In this document: positions 32,298 through 43,197 of the stretch, piece after piece
How positions within the stretch are numbered: position 1 is the stretch's first letter
Layout: every line of letters begins with the position of its first letter
Source: Parastagonospora avenae f. sp. tritici 18332-5
Lineage: Eukaryota > Ascomycota > Dothideomycetes > Pleosporales > Phaeosphaeriaceae
Length of the DNA stretch: 64,000 nt
Reading direction: 5' to 3'
NCBI GenBank assembly: GCA_022559985.1
Contig: JAFJTR010000047.1
Coordinates: forward strand, 1-64,000
Made by a program: the position numbers and the translations under genes
Notes under the pieces: generated by a model
What the model was told of the DNA's origin: nothing
The model's database searches: none
Seen by the model: only the letters and a program-made list of their open reading frames with translations

Positions 32298-33422
32298 ATG
32301 GCTACACAGCCCGAAGAGATAAACAGTGCGCCTGCCGACAGTGCTGGTCTTGTAGCAACTGCTCATTCGGCCAAGCCCGCGGTAGAATCCGATGAGAAGG
32401 TCGACGACACAGCCAAGGATCTGAGCAGCATCGGTCTCCTCGACAAGGAGACAGCCATCGGAGAAGAAAAAGAGGGAGAAGGGACCATTGCAGCCCCATC
32501 AGCACTCGCAGGGGACACCGTCCAGCCCACCACGGGGCCCTCTTGGCCCGCAACAGCTCCCGATCATCCGCTCTCAAAGTTCTACGATATTTTTGAGGAC
32601 ACGATCAAGAGCGCCGAGCACAACGAGGTCTACGGCATCCACCTGACCAAAGAAAATTCTTTTTACACGAAGCTTATACTGCAAAAGTTCTTGCGCGCCA
32701 ATCAAAATGACTTGGACAAGGCGAGGCAGCAACTGCTGGAGACGCTCAAGTGGAGGAAAGAGTTTGATCCTGTGAAGGTGGCGAGCGAGACGTTTGATAA
32801 GGCGAGGTTTGGGGGCTTGGGATATGTGTTGGAAGTCCAGGGGGTCCCGGAGAGTAAGAACGACAAGGACGTTGTCACGTTCAACATCTATGGTGCTGTC
32901 AAAGATAAGAAAGCTACGTTTGGAGATTTAGAAGGGTATGTTCTTGGGACACAGTTTGGTAGGGGCGCCCTGCTAATGTTTTTTGACAGTTTCCTGCGCT
33001 GGCGCGTCGGGCTCATGGAAAAGTCGGTCCAGAAGCTCAACCTCGCGTCTGCCACAACCCCCATCCCAAACTACGGGGAGGGATCCGACCCGTACCAGGG
33101 CTTCCAGATCCACGACTATCTCCAAGTATCCTTCCTCCGACAAGACCCCGCCGTCAAGGCCGCAACCTCCAAGACTATTGAAATTCTTGGTAGATACTAC
33201 CCCGAGACGCTGTCGCGCAAGTTCTTCGTCAACGTGCCGGTCATCATGGGCTGGATGTACACGGCTGCCAAGCTGATTGTGGCAAAGGAGACGGCGAAGA
33301 AGTTTGCCGTGTTGAGCGATGGAAATCAACTGGCGGGAGAGCTTGGGAAAGACATCCCAGCAGTCTATGGCGGTACCCAGGAGGACTTGGAGAGTGTGGC
33401 TGAGGGCATGAGCCTTGAGTGA
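32298..33422 (+). CDS. SFH5: Sec14-family phosphatidylinositol transfer protein SFH5
   Basis: Two exons (32298-32935, 32990-33422) encode 356 residues. The 54-nt intron (GTATGT...CTGCTAATG...CAG) is in frame and has no stop, so unspliced RNA would add 18 residues. Splicing restores the family motif FGDLEG-FLRWRVGLMEKSV. An acidic N-terminal extension of about 95 residues precedes the CRAL-TRIO N part (FLRANQNDLDKARQQLLETLKWR) and the lipid-binding domain (IEILGRYYPETLSRKFFVNVP, then KDIPAVYGGT). Sfh5 proteins act at the ER and plasma membrane in phosphoinositide transfer, and the yeast member binds heme. No targeting peptide is seen. Confidence 0.9.
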   Translation: MATQPEEINSAPADSAGLVATAHSAKPAVESDEKVDDTAKDLSSIGLLDKETAIGEEKEGEGTIAAPSALAGDTVQPTTGPSWPATAPDHPLSKFYDIFEDTIKSAEHNEVYGIHLTKENSFYTKLILQKFLRANQNDLDKARQQLLETLKWRKEFDPVKVASETFDKARFGGLGYVLEVQGVPESKNDKDVVTFNIYGAVKDKKATFGDLEGYVLGTQFGRGALLMFFDSFLRWRVGLMEKSVQKLNLASATTPIPNYGEGSDPYQGFQIHDYLQVSFLRQDPAVKAATSKTIEILGRYYPETLSRKFFVNVPVIMGWMYTAAKLIVAKETAKKFAVLSDGNQLAGELGKDIPAVYGGTQEDLESVAEGMSLE

Positions 33423-33624
33423 GGAGTCTTGGAATGCGTATGTGCGCTTCTGATATGGGGTGCGATTGTTCTTAATGTTTAGTAATTCGACGAGATATCT
33501 GCACGGTTCATAGCTTTGTTCTACCCGTTCGCGACATTGCCGAGAAGTATTGGAAGATCAGTTTGCAACAATTACTATACATGACGCAACTCCAAGCAGT
33601 TGAACGCATACCGAGACCAGTGAC

Positions 33625-35217
33625 TTAGTTACTTGCTTGTCTTTCGTCTTCGGGTGGTAGCGTTGCGCGATCGACCCAGCCCTCCCCCCTGAGTACACCC
33701 AAACCCTTGCGCGCAACACCGCTATTGACGCTTCGTGGCGAAACTTCATACAGAGCATTGATGGTGGCCAAACTCAGAACAAATAAGAGCACATCGCCGT
33801 TTTTAATGCCTCTCCACCAACCTTTCTTGACACCGACCTTCCACAGCGAGTCAATCGACATGCGGGCTGTATATAAGAAATTGGCACGTCCTTTTTTGCG
33901 CTCGAGGAACCCCCATAAGCCGCCAAGGAAGCCGCCAAAGAACCAGCGCTGTGTAGGTAGCAAAGTGCGTGGTAAGAAGTGCTGAAACAGGCACACTGAG
34001 CCCCAACTGGTGCCAATGGCACCGGAAATGAAGAGAGACATGCGGAGAATGTTCTTGGCTAGATTATTGATCGCCGAGATGGGCGATTTGAGGAAAGTGC
34101 GGTAGCGAGCTAGACTCATGGCGGTGAAATAGACGGTGAACAGACGAGCGACCTTGGGAAAGGCCTGGATCCAGTATTGTACATAGGTGCGCAAGCATGA
34201 CGGATCCTGTGGGTGGAGAAGTGCGCACGACAGAGACTTGATGGCTGGATGTGCAGACGACGATATGGTGGACATGGACGCCAGGCTCGTGGGAAGGGTC
34301 TCGTGTGTGGGGAACAGGATGGGCGAGACGAAGAGTGGCCAGCGCTGCCTCGAAATGGCTGCCAGAGTGTCGGCGATGTCGGCTGCAGTAGGCCAAGGCA
34401 GGTGGGTAGGGTAGTGGGCAGGCCGTTTCCGTATGTACTCGGGTGAATTGTTCAGGATCAGCTTGCCGTAGGCCGCAGGGAAGCAATCGCGGTCGAAGAC
34501 GAAAGCGTGCAGGAGCTGTCCACATGCGACGGGCATGATGAGCCACGAGCCGAACCATGAGGGCGTGTTTCTGCAGTAGCCAAGGTCTTCGAGGTGGTTG
34601 TAGCCGAATTCGAGGGCGCGCGTGAAGACATAGATGGCGACGGAGATGCGCAGCTGGTCGCGCGGGCAGACGGCGAGGAAGAAGCCGGCGAGACTGGAGC
34701 CGATGGCGGGCGCAAGCTTGGAGGTGAGGGAGCGGGCCACACGTGGATTGCGGCGGCGGAAGGACTTTGCGTCGGGAGAGAGCAGGCTGTCGCGAAGGCG
34801 GACGAAGAAGCGGCGGAGGAGGCGGTGGAAGAGCAGGATGAGGGCCAGAGAGCTGCTCAGGCGCACGTTGGGCGACTTCCAGAAGGGCGTGCGCGGCGAG
34901 GGGCCATGCGTTGTGCTCCCCCGGCGCAGCAGCTTGGTGTTGACCAGCTCCCACGCCTTCAGGCCGGAGAGCGTGGCCACGGCCAGGCGCAGAGACGCGC
35001 GGACGGCAGCAACGTTGTAGTCGTCGGGGCCCTGGGAGATGGCGTCGAACTTCTTCGGGTGCGGCGTGCGCTTCCGGACGGCGGGTGCGCGCGACAGCAG
35101 GTACTGGTGCAGCAGCTCATACTCCTTCGCGCTGATGGTGTAGCGCAGCGCATTGCGTAGCACGGGATCAATCGTCTGCGTCTGCGCCTTGTCTGGCGAT
35201 GGAGACGACGACGACAT
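33625..35217 (-). CDS. TMEM135-like multi-pass membrane protein
   Basis: This intron-less frame gives 530 residues from MSSSSPSPDK. The N-terminal half has a conserved segment, FGYNHLEDLGYCRNTPSWFGSWLIMP, then CGQLLHAFVFDRDCFPAAY, that matches the TMEM135 N-terminal domain. Several hydrophobic segments follow (SLALILLFHRLL, IGSSLAGFFLAVC, FISGAIGTSWGSVCLF, FFGGFLGGLWGFLERKKGR, VLLFVLSLATINALYEVSP). The family is tied to peroxisomes and mitochondria in animals; the role in fungi is not settled. The frame is open upstream to an ATG at 35313, but the extra 32 residues are Thr/Pro runs typical of 5' UTR. Confidence 0.75.
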   Translation of the reverse strand: MSSSSPSPDKAQTQTIDPVLRNALRYTISAKEYELLHQYLLSRAPAVRKRTPHPKKFDAISQGPDDYNVAAVRASLRLAVATLSGLKAWELVNTKLLRRGSTTHGPSPRTPFWKSPNVRLSSSLALILLFHRLLRRFFVRLRDSLLSPDAKSFRRRNPRVARSLTSKLAPAIGSSLAGFFLAVCPRDQLRISVAIYVFTRALEFGYNHLEDLGYCRNTPSWFGSWLIMPVACGQLLHAFVFDRDCFPAAYGKLILNNSPEYIRKRPAHYPTHLPWPTAADIADTLAAISRQRWPLFVSPILFPTHETLPTSLASMSTISSSAHPAIKSLSCALLHPQDPSCLRTYVQYWIQAFPKVARLFTVYFTAMSLARYRTFLKSPISAINNLAKNILRMSLFISGAIGTSWGSVCLFQHFLPRTLLPTQRWFFGGFLGGLWGFLERKKGRANFLYTARMSIDSLWKVGVKKGWWRGIKNGDVLLFVLSLATINALYEVSPRSVNSGVARKGLGVLRGEGWVDRATLPPEDERQASN

Positions 35218-35562
35218 GTTGGCGGGGTTGCGTCGATTCGGCGGCGGCAGCGGCGGCGGCAACGTCGTCGTCGTAGTCGTTGAACATGTTGTTGTTGTTC
35301 TGCTTGGGTGCAATCTGGGGAAGCTAGCATCATGCCTCCTCCTGGCCGGGGCCCGCAGTGAGATGCTGCCTGTGCCGAGGCATCCGTAGATCTATTCACA
35401 TGCTACAGCTAGCCCTCCCTTCGACATCAGACATCCAAGATTCTACAACACCAAGGCCACATGGAGAACGTCACGTGCAAATACCACATGGACATTCTGT
35501 CTAGGTAGTCAGATTACTAAACGCATCCCACCACCAGCCTGTGTCCAGCCGCCTGTAACTAT
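35218..35562. other. Intergenic region between TMEM135-like gene and NAG1
   Basis: This 345-bp region holds the upstream part of the TMEM135-like gene, with GGCGGC/GTCGTC repeats, and the 3' UTR of NAG1. No other gene is seen. Confidence 0.4.
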
Positions 35563-36890
35563 TCAGACCCCAACACGGGCACCCATACGCGTTGTGGGCG
35601 AGTCCTCAAGTGCGTCTATGGGAAGCAGCGTTTTCACCTCCTCATCAGATAGCCGGGCACTCATCGGCTCGAGCAGGGGACTGGCCGAGCGGGACATGTC
35701 GAATTGCGGGACGCTCAACTTCAGCCCTGTCGGACCTGTCGTCGAGAGAGGCGAGTTCCCTCCATCGACAAGTGAATCACGCTTTCGGGGCAGCTTCTGT
35801 CTGAACCCAAGCTCGTTCCCGACTCGCTCTATACTCTTGAAGTACTGCGACGTGTTAGATGGCTATCGCTGGAAGAGATCGACTCTTACTTTGACAGTCT
35901 TGACCTGTAGCTCTAGCGTGGCATCCTCGTCAACGACAATCATTGGATGCGCATGTAATTGTAGGCTGGACAGCGTCCACATGTGGTTTACACCGCCTTC
36001 GATGCATTTCTGTAGCGCTAAAGCTTTGTGTGCCCCGGTGATGATGATGACAACTTCGCGCGCCTGCTGTTCGTCAGCCACTGCTGCAACACGTAGACAC
36101 TCTCCACTTACGTCCAATACTGTTTCTACACCAACCGTGAGTGCCATTTTGGGCACCTGATCCAAGTCATTGCCAAAGAATCTCGAGTTGGCCAGTATTG
36201 TGTCGTATGCAAGTGTCTTTACACGTGTGCGAGACTTAAGGCTGGAACCTGGTTCATTGAAGGCAATGTGCCCGTCCGGCCCAATCCCACCTAGAAAAAG
36301 CTCGATACCACCTGCTTGCTGAATCTTTTCTTCGTACCGTTGGCATTCTGCCTCAAGATCGGCTGCGTTTCCATCGAGAATATGGATGTTTGCTGGGTTC
36401 ACGTCGACATGAGAGAAGAAATGCTTGTACATGAAACTGTGATAGCTTTCTGGATGGTCCCGCGGGATTCCAACGTATTCGTCCTGATCGGTCAGCTTGA
36501 TTCGGGGCCATGGGTTGTGTTACGCCCCAAGCCAAGGGTGCAACAGACCCGGAGGGACAACATGTCATACCATATTAAAGGTGACCACATTGCGAAATGA
36601 AATCTCGCCAGCTTTGTGGCGCCAAACGAGGTGTTGGTAAATCAAGACTGGGCTGCTTCCAGTTGGCAAACCCAAAACGAATGGCTTGTCAGCAGTAGGG
36701 TTGAATCCTTTGATGCGTTCTGGAGATGGTCATCAGCTGCTATCGAGGCTGCGTAAGGGAGAAGAGTATGCACCAACGACATAGTCAGCAATGTACTCAG
36801 ATGCAGCTTGCGCGTCGTCTCTAATGATTAGCCGCCTATAAGCGGTAAGCGTCCTGCTGTAATCTGAAGAGGCAGTGCATGTGCATACAT
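35563..36890 (-). CDS. NAG1: Glucosamine-6-phosphate deaminase (GlcNAc pathway)
   Basis: Five exons (36890-36889, 36835-36774, 36719-36571, 36483-35890, 35844-35563) give 362 residues. The first exon contributes only AT of the start codon. Splicing yields MRLIIRDDAQAASEYIADYVV, then KPFVLGLPTGSSPV, NM-DEYVGIPRDHPESYHSFM (catalytic Asp, split by an 87-nt intron) and the LFLGGIGPDGHIAFNEPGSS loop with its His. The enzyme turns glucosamine-6-P into fructose-6-P and ammonia in the cytosol, the last step of GlcNAc use. The last exon adds a Ser/Pro-rich tail of about 90 residues not found in bacterial NagB. It is the left-most gene of the GlcNAc cluster and divergent from the transporter. Confidence 0.93.
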
Positions 36891-38232
36891 GGTGAAGTTT
36901 CGTGTGATATGATCGGGCGTATCTGGGCTGGGCGAGGATTGACAATTCAGGATTCACGGCGTCTGCCTGCAAACTAAATGAATTTGACAGAGCATGCAGA
37001 TGGGGGATTCATGTCACATTTGGAGAGGCACCGTAAAGCGACCAAGTCCCCTCGTTGGTCAATGACACGTTCTTTGTCAAAACGTAACAGCGGGCAGATT
37101 TACCGGATGCGAACATGCGTCTCTAGAGTTTCTGCTTCCTTCCAACGCCCATGTTCCGCTCGTAAAGGTCAGCCGGACTGTGCGACGCTGCAGTGAAAGG
37201 CCAGGTGAACGTGGTGGTACAACGCGCCTATCTGCAGAAATTGAGTGGCATGCTGACCCCTGGCTCCGTGCCATGCTACTGTAGGAGTACGCAAAGCAGC
37301 CTATGATATCGAAAAGTGATCTGACACGCAACGAGGGTGCCATGAGCCGTGGGGCTCACGCTGGCTCGGCGAATTGGCCGTGACAGGAAGTGAGCATCTG
37401 GCGGCACAGCACGAAACTGGAGACTCACGATAAGGCATGCAGTGTGGCCGAGACGACGAGGTGGTGAGGTTACATCTTCTCCAAGGGCGGGCTGTGGCGA
37501 ACGGAGAGCGTTGGTGATGGTGGCTGCGACGGCTTGCTTCTAGTGTGCCCTTGTGGGCCGGGGCGTCGAGTCATCGGCCAACGGCTGCAGATAGAGGCCC
37601 TCCACAAGTCCCGCTACAGGCGTCGACTTGGGTTCCGAACCCTGCTAGAAAACGCCTCCCGTGGAGCTGGTGCTGCACCGCTGGCTGCCACCAACACGAT
37701 AACCGGTCGGGGGGTTGGTCGTAGTGTCACAAGCTGGGGTCGCCAATACGGGTGCGTGCTTGCTGGCAAGGGTCGTCTGCAGCACCAGCAAATCCCCGAC
37801 AAGCCATGACCTTGGGGCGTGAATTCTATTTTCTTGCCCTCGCAGTTGGCCAGATGTAGGCAGGACCGTGGGTGTGTCGCGTGCGTCTTGGTTCCATTTT
37901 CATGGCTCGTTTACTGGATACGGGCAGGACTGTGAATGGACCGTGAGCGAGCCCTGGACCCTAGCTGACAGGTGCTTAAAGAAGCTCCCCCTCGCTTTTT
38001 CGACCGTGTCAATCCGCACTTAAATATAGCTTGGATTATCGCACGTTCCGGGGTCTGAGCGAGTCGCGTCCTTCAGCATATCTTATTCCCCTTGGTCGCA
38101 TCGTTGCTGTTGGTCTTCTCCAGCCTCGTCGTCGGCTGCCCACCGCACCATCCTCACGCGCGTCCGGCAGGCCTTAGCAACCAAATACCAACTCGTCGCG
38201 CACCCGCGCCGACAGCCACACTCGCTATCAAC
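36891..38232. promoter_or_regulatory. Divergent promoter region, NAG1 and NGT1-like transporter
   Basis: This 1.34-kb spacer separates two divergent GlcNAc genes. I found no perfect Ndt80-type site (GNCRCAAAW) by eye, no gene and no repeat. A palindromic gggttccgaaccc lies near 37.63 kb. Confidence 0.45.
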
Positions 38233-39836
38233 ATGGCGGCCGCGCTTTCAGACCACGATGAAAAGAGCCCACTCCCCGCTCACCATGCAACAAGCTCTAC
38301 CGACCATTCTTTGGCTGACAGCAGCACTCTTGAGCTTCCCAACAACTGGAAGTACAAGCGATTTACCATATTCGGCTACAAGCTTCCGTGGTTCGCATCG
38401 CCGCCTGTGCAGCTCGTCATTGTGTCTTTCGTCTGCTTCATGTGCCCGGGCATGTTCAACGCGCTCAACGGCATGGGCGGGGGCGGCCAGCTCGATCCAA
38501 CTGCGAACAACAAGGCCAATACAGCTCTGTATTCGACCTTTGCCGTCGTTGGCTTTTTCGCAGGCACCTTCACTAACAAGCTGGGCATCCGCACTGCTCT
38601 GTCATTCGGCGGCATTGGCTATTCTGTCTATGTGGCATCCTATCTCTCGTACAACCACACAAAGAACCTAGGCTTCACCACATTTGCCGGTGCACTGCTC
38701 GGTGTCTGTGCTGGTCTGTTATGGTGTGCGCAGGGCGCTATCATGATGTCCTACCCACCCGAGGCTTCCAAGGGTCGTTACATCTCCTGGTTCTGGATGA
38801 TTTTCAATTTGGGCGCCGTGATTGGTAGTCTGGTACGTCATGCTATGCTTTGCACTGCGTAATGCAACATGTCGTGCTCGACTATTGCTAATTTCATCAG
38901 ATTCCCCTGGGTCAAAACATCAAAATGAAAGACGCGTCGTCTGTCAATGACGGCACGTATGTTGGTTTTTTGATCTTGACCATCATTGGTGCTGCCCTGG
39001 CCTGGACCCTAGTCGATGCCAGGGATGTTATCCGAGCGGACGGATCCAAGGTCATCGTCATGAAGCACCCCTCGTGGAAGTCTGAGATTGTAGGGTTGTG
39101 GCAGACCTTCTTCACCGACGCTTACATCATCCTCTTGTTCCCAATGTTCCTTGCCTCCAATTGGTTTTACGCGTACCATTTCACCGAGATCAACAACGCC
39201 TACTTCAACACACGGACACGCGCCCTAAACGGAGTCGTCTACTACATTATGCAAATCATCGGTGCCTATGTCTTCGGTTTCGCGCTCGACTTCAAGGGTG
39301 TACGCCGAACGACCCGTGCCAAAGCTGCGTGGGCATCACTTTTTGCCCTCATCATGATCATCTGGGGCTTTGGGTACATGTTCCAGAAGACATACGATCG
39401 CAAGTGGGCCGAGGACGCTAAGGCCCACAATACACAACACGACTGGACAGACGCGGGCTATGCTGGGCCTTTTGTGCTTTACATGTTCTATGGCTTCTCC
39501 GATGCCGCATGGCAAACATGCGTCTACTGGTTCATGGGCGCTCTGACCAACAACGGTCGTAAGCTCGCCAATTTTGCAGGATTCTACAAGGGTATCCAGT
39601 CCGCTGGTGGTGCCATCACCTGGCGCCTCGACGACATGAAAATACCCTTCATGTCCATGTTCGCCTCGAATTGGGGCCTCCTCGCTGGCAGTCTCCTCAT
39701 CGCACTTCCTGTCATCCTTTGGAAGGTAGAAGACACTGTTCCGTTGGAGAAAGATGTAGAGTTCACAGACGACACCGTCGCGGAAGTCGCCCCAAAGCAT
39801 GTGACTATGACGCCGGGCGAACATGTCAAGGTGTGA
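38233..39836 (+). CDS. NGT1: UNC93/DUF895-type MFS transporter, probable GlcNAc permease
   Basis: Two exons (38233-38832, 38901-39836) give 511 residues with 10-12 hydrophobic segments. The 68-nt intron (GTACGT...GCTAAT...CAG) joins GAVIGSL to IPLGQNIKMK. After a soluble N-terminus come LPWFASPPVQLVIVSFVCFM, CPGMFNALNGMGGGG (an UNC93-type loop) and FVLYMFYGFSDAAWQTCVYW near the end. This family has proton-coupled sugar transporters in fungi. Its place between the deaminase and the GlcNAc kinase suggests it is the GlcNAc importer, and that role is inferred from context. The frame is open upstream to 38092. MAAALSDHDEKSP is preferred as start because the upstream part looks like a 5' leader. 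Confidence 0.82.
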
Positions 39837-41422
39837 TTAATGCCCTGACTTAATGACCATATAATGATTCTATCCTTGTGGGATTTGGGGCGGAGTTCAT
39901 CATTGTGTACTAGAGCTCATGATACCTTTTCCTAGTCTGATGGCCTTGGTTTTTTGTACATTTCTTCGCAGAGTCACGAAGCCTAGGGCTACACGCGCGC
40001 ACTCTGGTGAGCAGTGACAGGTCTCTGCCCGATAATACACATCTCAAACATTAGCTGCACAACTGCGTGATCCTCTTCGTTATGACGCAATTTGTTTCAT
40101 GTCCCTCGCGTGGTACGCCATCATTCATTCCGTACATCCGGCTGTTCGCCAGCAAGACTTAAGGGCCTTCCTGATACAGCCAACGAAGGACGCCTGAGGT
40201 GACTATCTATGTGCGAGCAGTAGGACGGCGGCAACGGCGATATGTTGGTTGACCCAGGGCGGGTCTGCTTATAGCCGCATCTAGACTATTTCCGTGCACT
40301 ACGGCGGCCACTCCCGGGCTTGCGCTATCTAGAAGCCATTGTTACTCGGGAGTGATCTGACAACAGCCGGCTCGTTCTCACCACACGAGATGGAGCACGA
40401 TGTCTGTGCCGCTTTCCAGTCCGCCTTGCAGCCGGGACAGGCGTCCTCCCTGGCCCACGAGGCATCTCGGATGGTTACACTCGCGCGGGGTACGTGTACC
40501 ATCAGCCCTCGATCTTGATCGCTGTGCATCCTGCGGCGTCAGGCGTCAGAGAGCTGCTCGATGTAGGCTATGTTTCCTACCACACGTGCCCCCTCGCTCA
40601 GTGCTGAGATGAGGTTGAAAGAAGCGCACATGACTACCGCCAATAGGCAGGACACCTGCTCTTGGCGCAGCAGTCCTTCGGAACCGCACGTGCCCTTCCC
40701 GCACGCATCTGCGCGGTTCCAACGTTGCGACGGTGGCTCTCTAATTATGGTTGCACCCTCGATACGGCGTCGACGATACGGCGTCGATGATCGCCACTGC
40801 CGCATAATGCCTGCAAATTGGTTGAATCACGTCCGCGGCAAACTCCACCACTCGACTCCTATCACGCCTGCTTGGGGCTAGGGCTTGGGACCCGATGCAG
40901 CCTAGCTGGCCATGCCGACGTAACGGTAGCATGGCCGTCGAGAAACAACCCCAAAAGACCCCACCAGCACTCGCCATGACGCCCTGCGCTCGCCAGTCTC
41001 CTATCGCAGCGTACCTGGCGCAAGTGACACGTTGGCTCTGCCCACGGCCACACGCCTGCTCCGCTGGGTTTTTTTCTGCCGCCTTTCCTCGTTGATCCCC
41101 GCAGTCGCCCTTACTGCCCTGTTTACCGTGCCTCATCGCGCGGCCACTGCACGCCAGACGCCGGAGCATTTCCTGCTACGTCTTCTAGCGGATACAACCT
41201 CTTCCAATGTTTTGACAAGCCGTACCACCATGCTTAAGAGCCGTTTGCGACATCGATTTGCTAATGCCTACGGCGCGCCTGAAGTCTACGTGCATTGCAA
41301 TCCTCAACCCTGGAACTTGTCGTTGGCCCCTCCACGTCAAATATAACGCCTGCAAACGACTTGCATTCTAAGACCTGCCCTCGTTCACCCGTTCACAAGT
41401 ATACCTGTGTGTCCCTCCATCC
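39837..41422. other. Intergenic region, transporter to GlcNAc kinase
   Basis: These 1.6 kb contain no supported gene; all frames are short and lack family similarity. A 13-bp direct repeat (gatacggcgtcga at 40761-40773 and 40775-40787) is seen. Near its end, GTTTGCGAC at 41243-41251 matches 8 of 9 positions of an Ndt80-type site, 172 bp before the kinase start. Confidence 0.45.
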
Positions 41423-43197
41423 ATGCCCTCCCTGCTGCTGAAACGCTTCAAAAGACGCCGCGTCACCATCATCTCGGAGCCTGACCTCCATCGTGACTCT
41501 GGCCCTACGGAGCCCGCCAACACCCACCGCTGCTGGTACAAAGGGCCCATGTTCGACTTCTGGCAGGGCCTGCTCGCGGCTCTGGAGCGCATCGCCATGT
41601 TACCATCTCTGCTTCACGCCGTGCTCCCAACCATGTCTTCGCGGAGACGTATGCGAGATGCACTTCGGACATACGACCGCACCTTGGACGACTTCTTGCG
41701 CGAAATTCAGCGGCTGCTGGAAGCCCCGCTCGAGCCCGCAAAGCTGCTGAAAATGTCGACCGAACTACAGGAGCAATTCGCCCCGAAACTTCAGGCTAGT
41801 GACATCTGCATGTTGCCCTCTTACAACCACAAGCTACCAACTGGTCTTGAAACTGGAACTTACCTTGCACTCGACGTTGGCGGCTCAACATTCCGCATTG
41901 CACTAGTGGAACTGAACGGAAAGTCCGCCGACGCCAAGCACATGCGCATCGTCACCATGAGAACTTTCAAGATCGACGAGAAAGTGCGGCAACGGAGCGG
42001 CACCCAATTCTTTGACTGGATGGCCGACAAGATTCAACAAGCCCTGGCCGATCCTCAATTGCAGAGCGTAGCCAATACCAAGAGCTTTCCAATGGGCTTA
42101 GCATGGTCCTTTCCTGTCGAGTATGTGCCCATTGTTACGACCAAGGCATGCTCATAGCTAACATACACCCCTAGGCAAACCTCAACTCGTAGCGCGAACC
42201 TGCTGGATATGGGCAAGGGTTTCCGTGCAACTGAAGGTCTTCTCGGTCAGGACCTGAGCGAGCTAATCATGGCTCCGTGTAGAAAGAGGGTAAGACTCGC
42301 CTGTCACACTTCGAGCTGGACGGAGGCTAATTGGTTGGTCAGAACCTACCGGTTCACATGAATTCCATCGTCAACGATTCCTCTGCAACATTGCTATCAC
42401 GTGCCTATGAGGATCCTTCGACACGTTTCGCCGTCATCCTAGGCACAGGATTCAACATTTCCGTGCATCTGCCTGTTTCATCACTTGCAACTACCAAATA
42501 CAAAGGCTATCCACAAACTTGGCTCGATGAGGCCACTCATGTACTTGTCAACACCGAATGCAGCATGTTCGGAAAGAACGTGTTTCCCACCACGAGGTGG
42601 GATGACCAATTGAATGACACCCACGTACGCCCAGACTTCCAGCCTTTTGAGCACATGATCAGTGGTCGCTATCTCGGGGAAATCGTTCGATTAATCATTG
42701 TGGAAGCCGTACGAACGGCGGGCCTGTTCAGTGGCGAGATGCCAGAGAACCTATCAGAGCCCTATACCCTGGATACTGGAACGATTGCGGCAATGGAGAT
42801 GGATAATTCGAAGCATTACACAAACGCGACGGCGCTCTTCCAACAAAAGCATCAACTCAGCAAACCACCTACTTACAACGATATCCACTTCGTTCGCCAG
42901 GTCTCCCAGCTCGTCTCACATCGTGCTGCGGCTTTTCTTGCCACTGGTATTCACGCATTATGGGCACTGCGGACACACTCCGAAGGTCTAGCACCTGAAG
43001 CTGCTGGACACATGAGCATTGGCTGTAACGGTTCAGTCATTGAAAAATATCCCTTCTTCAAAGAACTGTGTCAGTCGCATCTAGACGAATTGACAACCGG
43101 ATCTGGGGCAGCACCAAAGTCGATATCACTCGAAATCGCACTAGAATCAGCCATATTCGGCGCAGCAGTGGCCGTGTGCTGTCTCGAAAAACAATAG
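41423..43197 (+). CDS. NAG5: Hexokinase-family N-acetylglucosamine kinase
   Basis: Three exons (41423-42120, 42175-42289, 42343-43197) give 555 residues. The introns are 54 and 53 nt; the first shows CTAAC and ends TAG. Motifs are ATP-binding LALDVGGSTFRIALVEL, substrate region GLAWSFPVE-QTSTRSANLL, IVNDSSATLLSRAY with the catalytic Asp, VILGTGFNISVHLP, NTECSMFGKN and GHMSIGCNGSVIEKYP. The sequence departs from glucose hexokinases (WSFPVEQTS for FSFPVEQ; NTECSMFG for NTEWGAFG), as GlcNAc kinases of fungi do. It would make GlcNAc-6-P for the deacetylase. Its cluster position supports this, but a catalytically altered hexokinase is an alternative. The N-terminus is uncertain; MSSRRRMRD at 41633 is another possible start. 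Confidence 0.85.

Noticed and set aside
34594..35160. 188-codon plus-strand frame over the TMEM135-like gene
   Set aside because: Antisense shadow; rich in Gly/Ala/Glu as expected from the complement of GC-rich codons.
37625..37660. tRNA-like T-arm (gggttccgaaccc)
   Set aside because: No matching acceptor, D or anticodon arms around it; just a palindrome.
40741..41169. 142-codon minus-strand frame between transporter and kinase
   Set aside because: Overlaps frames on both strands, no recognisable domain, no splice or codon-bias support.
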